Below, piece after piece: positions 40,061 through 52,715 of a DNA stretch of 52,715 nt. The DNA is from Ramlibacter alkalitolerans (lineage in GTDB: Bacteria; Pseudomonadota; Gammaproteobacteria; Burkholderiales; Burkholderiaceae_C): assembly GCF_016722765.1 (NCBI RefSeq), contig NZ_JAEQND010000022.1:1-52715 (forward strand). The letters run 5' to 3'. The notes under the pieces were generated by a model. The model made no database searches. It worked only from the letters and a program-made list of their open reading frames with translations, and was not told where the DNA came from. The number at the start of each line of letters is the position of its first letter. The first letter of the stretch is position 1. The translations under genes were made by a program, and so were the position numbers.

Positions 40061-40096
40061 AGAAAGGGCGCCACCCCTGCAAGAGGTGGCGCCCTT
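40061..40096 (-). terminator. Intrinsic terminator of the rpoBC operon
   Basis: On the minus strand AAGGGCGCCACC and GGTGGCGCCCTT form a perfect 12-bp stem with a 9-nt loop, followed by TCTTTATC, 19 bp after the rpoC stop. Confidence 0.92.
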
Positions 40097-40115
40097 CAGC
40101 GGCGGGCCGGGCGGC

Positions 40116-44345
<4,230 letters not shown>

Positions 44346-44366
44346 GTAACTCTGTTCCTTTCCTTC

Positions 44367-48479
<4,113 letters not shown>

Positions 48480-48726
48480 GAGTTCTCCGGGCTATCAAGC
48501 TCTTGGCAACTGACGCGCCCCCACACCAGCGAAGGGGTGGGCGGCGTTCTTGGCGGGGTGGCCACTACCACCCTTGGCGGACGGCCCGGCGTTGCACCGG
48601 GCCCGAACCAAGCAGTTCTCTGCAGTCGGATCAGAGAACACTGGGAAACCGGTTGGAGCGATGTGCGCGGTGTTCGTTCGGCACAACAAGCAAACCAGCT
48701 TGCCAGTAGTCTCTACAAGCGGCAAA

Positions 48727-48753
48727 GGCTGGAGGCCTTTGGAGCCTCCAGCC
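48727..48753 (-). terminator. Hairpin between rplL and rpoB (attenuator-like)
   Basis: GGCTGGAGGC and GCCTCCAGCC form a 10-bp stem with a 7-nt loop, 18 bp after the rplL stop, followed by TTTG. Partial termination or RNase III processing at this position sets the ratio of L7/L12 to RNA polymerase in other bacteria. The rest of the 292-bp gap shows no gene. Confidence 0.7.
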
Positions 48754-48771
48754 CTTCCAGGGTGAACGGAA

Positions 48772-49149
<378 letters not shown>

Positions 49150-49200
49150 TTTGAACTTTCCGAAATAAGTTGGTGATCCGTAGGGCTGCTATGCCACCGC

Positions 49201-49716
49201 TCAGGCGGCGGCGGGTTCGGCAGCAGCGCCTTCTTCCCGTTTCTTCGCCAGCGCCGCCAGCACGCCCGCGGTGCGGGACATGGGCGACATCAGCAGGCCG
49301 CAAAGCTGCGCCAGCAGCACTTCCTTGGGGGGAATGCTGGCCAGCTGCTTCACGCCGTTGACGTCCAGGGCCTTGCCCGCGAACGCACCACCGCGAATGA
49401 CCAGCTTGTCGTTGGTCTTCGCGAAGTCGGCCACCACCTTGGCAGCGGCCACAGCGTCCGTGGAGAAGCCGTAGATCAGCGGACCGGTCATCTGGTCACC
49501 GACGACTTCGAACTGGCTGCCCGCAACGGCGCGGCGGGCCAGGGTGTTCTTCAGAACACTCAGGTCCACGCCAGCGCCGCGCGCGGCGACGCGCAGCTTC
49601 GTCATGTCGGCGACCGTGATGCCGCGGTATTCCGCCATCACCAGCGTTTGAGCTTTAGCGGCGAGAGCGGTCACTTCACTGACGACCGCTTCCTTCTCAC
49701 TGCGATTCAGACTCAA
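49201..49716 (-). CDS. rplJ: 50S ribosomal protein L10
   Basis: A 171-residue L10 protein: MSLNRSEKEAVVSEV... start, the RNA-binding N-terminal domain (GITVADMTKLRVAARGAGVDLSVLKNTLARRA) and the C-terminal helix that holds L7/L12 dimers. The 227-bp leader upstream would carry the L10 autoregulatory site used in other bacteria. Confidence 0.98.
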   Translation of the reverse strand: MSLNRSEKEAVVSEVTALAAKAQTLVMAEYRGITVADMTKLRVAARGAGVDLSVLKNTLARRAVAGSQFEVVGDQMTGPLIYGFSTDAVAAAKVVADFAKTNDKLVIRGGAFAGKALDVNGVKQLASIPPKEVLLAQLCGLLMSPMSRTAGVLAALAKKREEGAAAEPAAA

Positions 49717-49943
49717 GGTCTACTCCTTTGATTGCGCTTGGAGAGGTCTCCTTGCGCGCCCTTTGTTAAGCGACCAACTGTCTTCCGGAAATCTCTCGAA
49801 ATCTTTCAGTCAGCGGGATCGCCATCTGCGTTGGCTTGCCGATTAAGGGCATTGCTGCCCGCCAACGGTCTTGGATGGCCCGCCGGGTTGCCCCTGCGGC
49901 CCACCACACCGGCCCGACGCCTTGCGGCGCCGGGCCAATTCGG
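49717..49943 (-). promoter_or_regulatory. rplA-rplJ intergenic region with hairpin; probable L10 leader
   Basis: A GC-rich hairpin with a GCAA tetraloop (49,911-49,936; 11-bp stem with one G-T pair) lies 7 bp after the rplA stop. The remaining sequence precedes rplJ, where an L10(L12)4-binding leader is expected. I see no gene. The specific L10-binding kink-turn has not been traced. Confidence 0.5.
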
Positions 49944-50657
49944 TCACGCCTGGGCCGGAGCCTGGGCGTTGACGGTCTGCAGGTCGACGCGGACACCCAG
50001 GCCCATCGTCGAGGACACCGCGATCTTGCGCAGGTACACGCCCTTGCTGGTCGCCGGCTTGGCCTTGTTCAGCGCTTCGATCAGCGCGACCAGGTTGCCT
50101 TGCAGCTTGTCGGCGTCGAAGGAACGGCGGCCCAGCGTGGCGTGGATGATGCCGGCCTTGTCGGCGCGGAACTGCACCTGGCCCGCCTTGGCGTTCTTGA
50201 CCGCGGTGGCGACGTCCGGCGTGACGGTGCCGACCTTCGGGTTCGGCATCAGGCCGCGCGGGCCGAGGATCTGGCCCAGCTGGCCCACCACGCGCATGGC
50301 GTCCGGCGCGGCGATCACCACGTCGAAGGGCATGTCACCCGCCTTCACGCGGGCCGCCAGGTCGTCCATGCCGACGATGTCGGCGCCGGCGGCCTTGGCT
50401 TCTTCGGCCTTGGCGCCCTGGGCGAACACGGCCACGCGCTTGGTCTTGCCGGTGCCGTTGGGCATCACGACCGCGCCGCGAACGACCTGGTCCGACTTCT
50501 TGGGGTCGATGCCCAGCTGCACGGCCACGTCGATGGACTCATCGAACTTGGCGGTGGCGGCGTCCTTGACCAGGCCGATGGCGGCGTTCAGGTCGTACAG
50601 CTTGGTGCTGTCGACCTTGCCTTCCAGGGCTTTCTGCTTCTTCGTGAGCTTTGCCAT
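49944..50657 (-). CDS. rplA: 50S ribosomal protein L1
   Basis: A 237-residue L1 protein, a few residues longer than usual because of an Ala/Gln-rich tail. It has the conserved GPRGLMPNPKVGTVT motif and FRADKAGIIHATLGRRSFD. It begins 3 bp after rplK, a coupled pair as in other bacteria, where L1 also represses its own operon. Confidence 0.98.
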   Translation of the reverse strand: MAKLTKKQKALEGKVDSTKLYDLNAAIGLVKDAATAKFDESIDVAVQLGIDPKKSDQVVRGAVVMPNGTGKTKRVAVFAQGAKAEEAKAAGADIVGMDDLAARVKAGDMPFDVVIAAPDAMRVVGQLGQILGPRGLMPNPKVGTVTPDVATAVKNAKAGQVQFRADKAGIIHATLGRRSFDADKLQGNLVALIEALNKAKPATSKGVYLRKIAVSSTMGLGVRVDLQTVNAQAPAQA

Positions 50658-50660
50658 GAT

Positions 50661-51092
50661 TTAGAGGCCCTCCACCGTGACGCCCATGGAACGGGCGGAA
50701 CCAGCCAGCGTCTTGACCGCGGCGTCGATGTTGGCCGCGTTCATGTCCTTCAGCTTGGTCTTGGCGATCTCTTCGAGCTGCGCGCGGGTGATCTTGCCGA
50801 CCTTGGTGGCCAGGGGCGAGGAAGAGCCCTTGTCCAGCTTGATCGCCTTCTTGATCAGGGTCGTCGCGGGCGGCGTCTTGATGATGAAGGTGAAGCTCTT
50901 GTCCGCGAACGCGGTGATCACCACCGGCAGCGGCAGACCGGGCTCGACGCCCTGGGTCTGGGCGTTGAACGCCTTGCAGAACTCCATGATGTTCAGGCCG
51001 CGCTGGCCGAGCGCGGGGCCGATCGGGGGCGACGGGTTCGCCTTGCCGGCCGGGACTTGCAGCTTCACGAAGCCGACAATCTTCTTTGCCAT
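50661..51092 (-). CDS. rplK: 50S ribosomal protein L11
   Basis: A 143-residue L11 protein with the typical start MAKKIVGFVKLQVPAGKANPSPPIGPALGQRGLNIMEFCK and the C-terminal RNA-binding domain ending ARSMGVTVEGL. It supports the GTPase centre and stringent response. Confidence 0.98.
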   Translation of the reverse strand: MAKKIVGFVKLQVPAGKANPSPPIGPALGQRGLNIMEFCKAFNAQTQGVEPGLPLPVVITAFADKSFTFIIKTPPATTLIKKAIKLDKGSSSPLATKVGKITRAQLEEIAKTKLKDMNAANIDAAVKTLAGSARSMGVTVEGL

Positions 51093-51262
51093 GTCTGATT
51101 TCCTTGCGGGTGGTAGCGCCTTGCGGCTCCCCGGGGTTGGGGCTCTTGCCGGGGTTCCCGGCGCGCTGCGCGCGCGGTCACCACCAGCCTACGGTTCCGG
51201 CGCGTTGCCGCGACGGAGCCACCAGGATTCGCGCCGAGCCGTACTGCGCGAATCCGGGTTCG
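51093..51262. repeat. rplK-nusG spacer with palindromes and a dispersed repeat
   Basis: GGATTCGCGC and GCGCGAATCC (51,228-51,258) form a 10-bp hairpin just after the nusG stop. At 51,151-51,193 a GGGGTTCCCGGCGC...CACCAGCCTACG segment matches half of the element at 39,361-39,453. No gene is seen; the spacer must also hold any rplK promoter. Confidence 0.6.
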
Positions 51263-51865
51263 TCAGGTCTTTTCGACCTGGCTGAATTCGAGTTCGACGG
51301 GCGTCGCGCGGCCGAAGATCGTCACCGACACGCGCACCTTGCTCTTCTCGTAGTTGACTTCCTCGACCGTGCCGTTGAAGTCGGTGAACGGGCCGTCCTT
51401 GACGCGCACGTACTCGCCCACGGTGAATTCGACCTTGTGGCGCGGCTTCTCCACGCCCTCTTCCATCTGGCCAAGGATCTTGGCGACTTCCTCGTCGCTG
51501 ATCGGGGCCGGGCGGTTCTTGGCGCCGCCGACGAAGCCGGTCACCTTGTTGGTGTGCTTCACCAGGTGCCAGGACTCGTCGTTCATCACCATCTGCACCA
51601 GCACGTAGCCGGGGTAGAAGCGGCGCTCGGAGCTGCGCTTCTGGCCGTTCTTGATCTCGACCACTTCCTCGGTAGGCACCAGGATCTCGCCGAACATGTC
51701 CTGCATGCCGGCGCGGTTGATGCGCTCCTTGATGTTGCGCTCCACCGCCTTCTCCATGCCGGAGTAGGCGTGCACCACGTACCAGCGCAGGTCGGGGTTC
51801 CTGGCCTTGGCTTCGGCGCCGGGGATCGGGGGCGTGCCCTGGGTGTTGTCGGTCGTGTCGCTCAT
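51263..51865 (-). CDS. nusG: Transcription antitermination factor NusG
   Basis: A 200-residue protein from the ATG at 51,865, which shares a base with the secE stop (TAATG). The NGN domain (RWYVVHAYSGMEKAVERNIKERI...FYPGYVLVQMVM) and KOW domain (GEYVRVKDGPFTDFNGTVEEVNYEKSKVRVSVTIFGR) are complete. It binds RNA polymerase and couples it to ribosome or Rho. Longer readings overlap secE. Confidence 0.98.
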   Translation of the reverse strand: MSDTTDNTQGTPPIPGAEAKARNPDLRWYVVHAYSGMEKAVERNIKERINRAGMQDMFGEILVPTEEVVEIKNGQKRSSERRFYPGYVLVQMVMNDESWHLVKHTNKVTGFVGGAKNRPAPISDEEVAKILGQMEEGVEKPRHKVEFTVGEYVRVKDGPFTDFNGTVEEVNYEKSKVRVSVTIFGRATPVELEFSQVEKT

Positions 51866-52248
51866 TACTTCTTCCAGCCCAGGATCAGGTCGTAGAACAC
51901 CCACTCGAGGGTCTTGTCGGTCAGCCACAGGAACAGCGCCATGATCACGACGAAGCCGAACACGTAGGCCGTCATCTGGATCGATTCCTTGCGGGTGGGC
52001 CAGACGACCTTCTTGGTTTCCTTGACCGCGTCGCGGCCGAAGGCGATGAATTCCTTGCCCGGCTCGGACGTGAAGAACACGGCCACGGCGGCGACCAGGG
52101 CGACGATCAGCACGCCCCACTGGACGACCTGGCCCTGCTTGCCCAGCAGATAGAAGGCAGCGAGGCCGGCAAGCACCAGCGCAATGGCGCCACCCACCTT
52201 GGCCTTGTCGGCGCCAGTGGTGACGGTTTCAACTTGGGTCGTGGCCAT
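51865..52248 (-). CDS. secE: Protein translocase subunit SecE
   Basis: A 127-residue SecE protein with three membrane helices (about 18-36, 42-58, 97-118), the proteobacterial three-helix form, and the conserved amphipathic segment AVKETKKVVWPTRKESIQMT. The start at 52,248 (MATTQVET) has AGGAAA upstream; the longer TTG reading adds 13 residues without support. It is part of the SecYEG channel. Confidence 0.95.
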   Translation of the reverse strand: MATTQVETVTTGADKAKVGGAIALVLAGLAAFYLLGKQGQVVQWGVLIVALVAAVAVFFTSEPGKEFIAFGRDAVKETKKVVWPTRKESIQMTAYVFGFVVIMALFLWLTDKTLEWVFYDLILGWKK

Positions 52249-52341
52249 GGACGGGGCTTTTCCTGCTTCAATCACGGTGTCGTTCAAGACACCGAAGCCC
52301 GTCCGGGGGACGGGCTTGGTTTCGGGGGCTTGCCACTCAGG

Positions 52342-52417
52342 TGGCAGGGGCAGTAGGAATCGAACCTACAACCTTCGGTTTTGGAGACCGACGCTCTGCC
52401 AATTGAGCTATACCCCT
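52342..52417 (-). tRNA. tRNA-Trp (CCA)
   Basis: Complete cloverleaf with anticodon CCA in the loop TCTCCAAAA, acceptor AGGGGTA/TGCCCCT, T-loop TTCGATT and an encoded CCA. It lies between tuf and secE, the usual betaproteobacterial order. Confidence 0.97.
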
Positions 52418-52525
52418 CCGCTAACCGGCTTTTCCGGGGAACCCGACATTATCGGACGCCCGGAATAACCTTGCAACAGCCGGGGGCAGATCCAGCACCT
52501 GGCCAGAGCTACCCGCGGTGTCTTG

Positions 52526-52715
52526 TCACTCCATGATCTTGGCAACGACGCCGGCGCCGACGGTCTTGCCGCCTTCGCGGATGGCGAAGCGCAGACCCTC
52601 TTCCATGGCGATCGGGGCGATCAGCTTGACGGTGATCGTCACGTTGTCGCCGGGCATGACCATTTCCTTGTCCTTGGGCAGCTCGATGGAGCCCGTGACG
52701 TCGGTCGTGCGGAAG
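52526..52715 (-). CDS. tuf: Elongation factor Tu, C-terminal part (cut by window edge)
   Basis: The last 62 residues of EF-Tu: FRTTDVTGSIELPKDKEMVMPGDNVTITVKLI...EGLRFAIREGGKTVGAGVVAKIME followed by TGA. This is the end of domain 3, which binds tRNA and kirromycin-type ligands. The start lies beyond the window. Downstream is tRNA(Trp), as in many Burkholderiales. Confidence 0.98.
   Translation of the reverse strand, partial: FRTTDVTGSIELPKDKEMVMPGDNVTITVKLIAPIAMEEGLRFAIREGGKTVGAGVVAKIME

Overview
The window reads as part of a high-GC betaproteobacterial chromosome, most likely Burkholderiales/Comamonadaceae (Ramlibacter- or Variovorax-like). The evidence is the gene order tuf-tRNA(Trp)-secE-nusG-rplKAJL-rpoBC, an rsmB-DUF4390-NtrY-like-NtrX-like operon, and Comamonadaceae-style palindromic intergenic repeats. 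This placement rests on gene order and protein resemblance only.

Right part (about 32,460-52,715, all minus strand) is core genome. It runs from the 3' end of tuf through tRNA(Trp), secE, nusG, rplK, rplA, rplJ, rplL, rpoB and rpoC (intrinsic terminator after rpoC), then a LemA-like gene, a cytochrome c/FccB-like flavoprotein pair, rsmB, a DUF4390 exported protein, an NtrY-like kinase, its Fis-type response regulator, and tRNA(Phe).

Left part (1-32,459) is an accessory island abutting the 3' end of tRNA(Phe). Its older layer holds a tyrosine integrase, apparently clipped by an IS21-like end at the window edge; a satellite-like replication module (VapE helicase, PriCT-2 protein, small coupled protein); a ribbon-helix-helix-like protein; an ArdB-type antirestriction protein; several small operon genes; a cluster of nuclease-like genes (HSDR_N-like, PD-(D/E)XK-like, GIY-YIG) with a GNAT-like gene; and a Type III-like Mod/Res pair with an HNH protein.

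The main discovery is a nested transposon at 6,715-19,547 (12,833 bp). It has 24-bp perfect terminal inverted repeats and an 8-bp target duplication, TCCAGAAG, at 6,707-6,714 and 19,548-19,555. It encodes an IS1595/ISXO2-type transposase (10,732-11,943), a family known for 8-bp duplications and passenger genes. The cargo is a complete Type II CBASS operon: patatin phospholipase CapV, a CD-NTase, Cap2 (E2-E1 fusion) and Cap3 (JAMM protease), at 14,206-18,567. It also carries a divergent LexA-like repressor with a perfect CTGT-N8-ACAG box, two unknown proteins joined to the transposase by one-base overlap or spacing, a duplicated 115-122-residue family, three tandem coiled-coil/winged-helix paralogues, and an XRE regulator. 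In effect it is an IS1595-type transposon carrying CBASS, in which one SOS-like repressor sits between the transposase operon and the defence operon.

Removing the transposon rejoins the gene at 6,346-6,699 to the UUCG-loop terminator of the gene at 19,599-19,964, restoring a continuous minus-strand run of small island genes. This independently supports the transposon boundaries.
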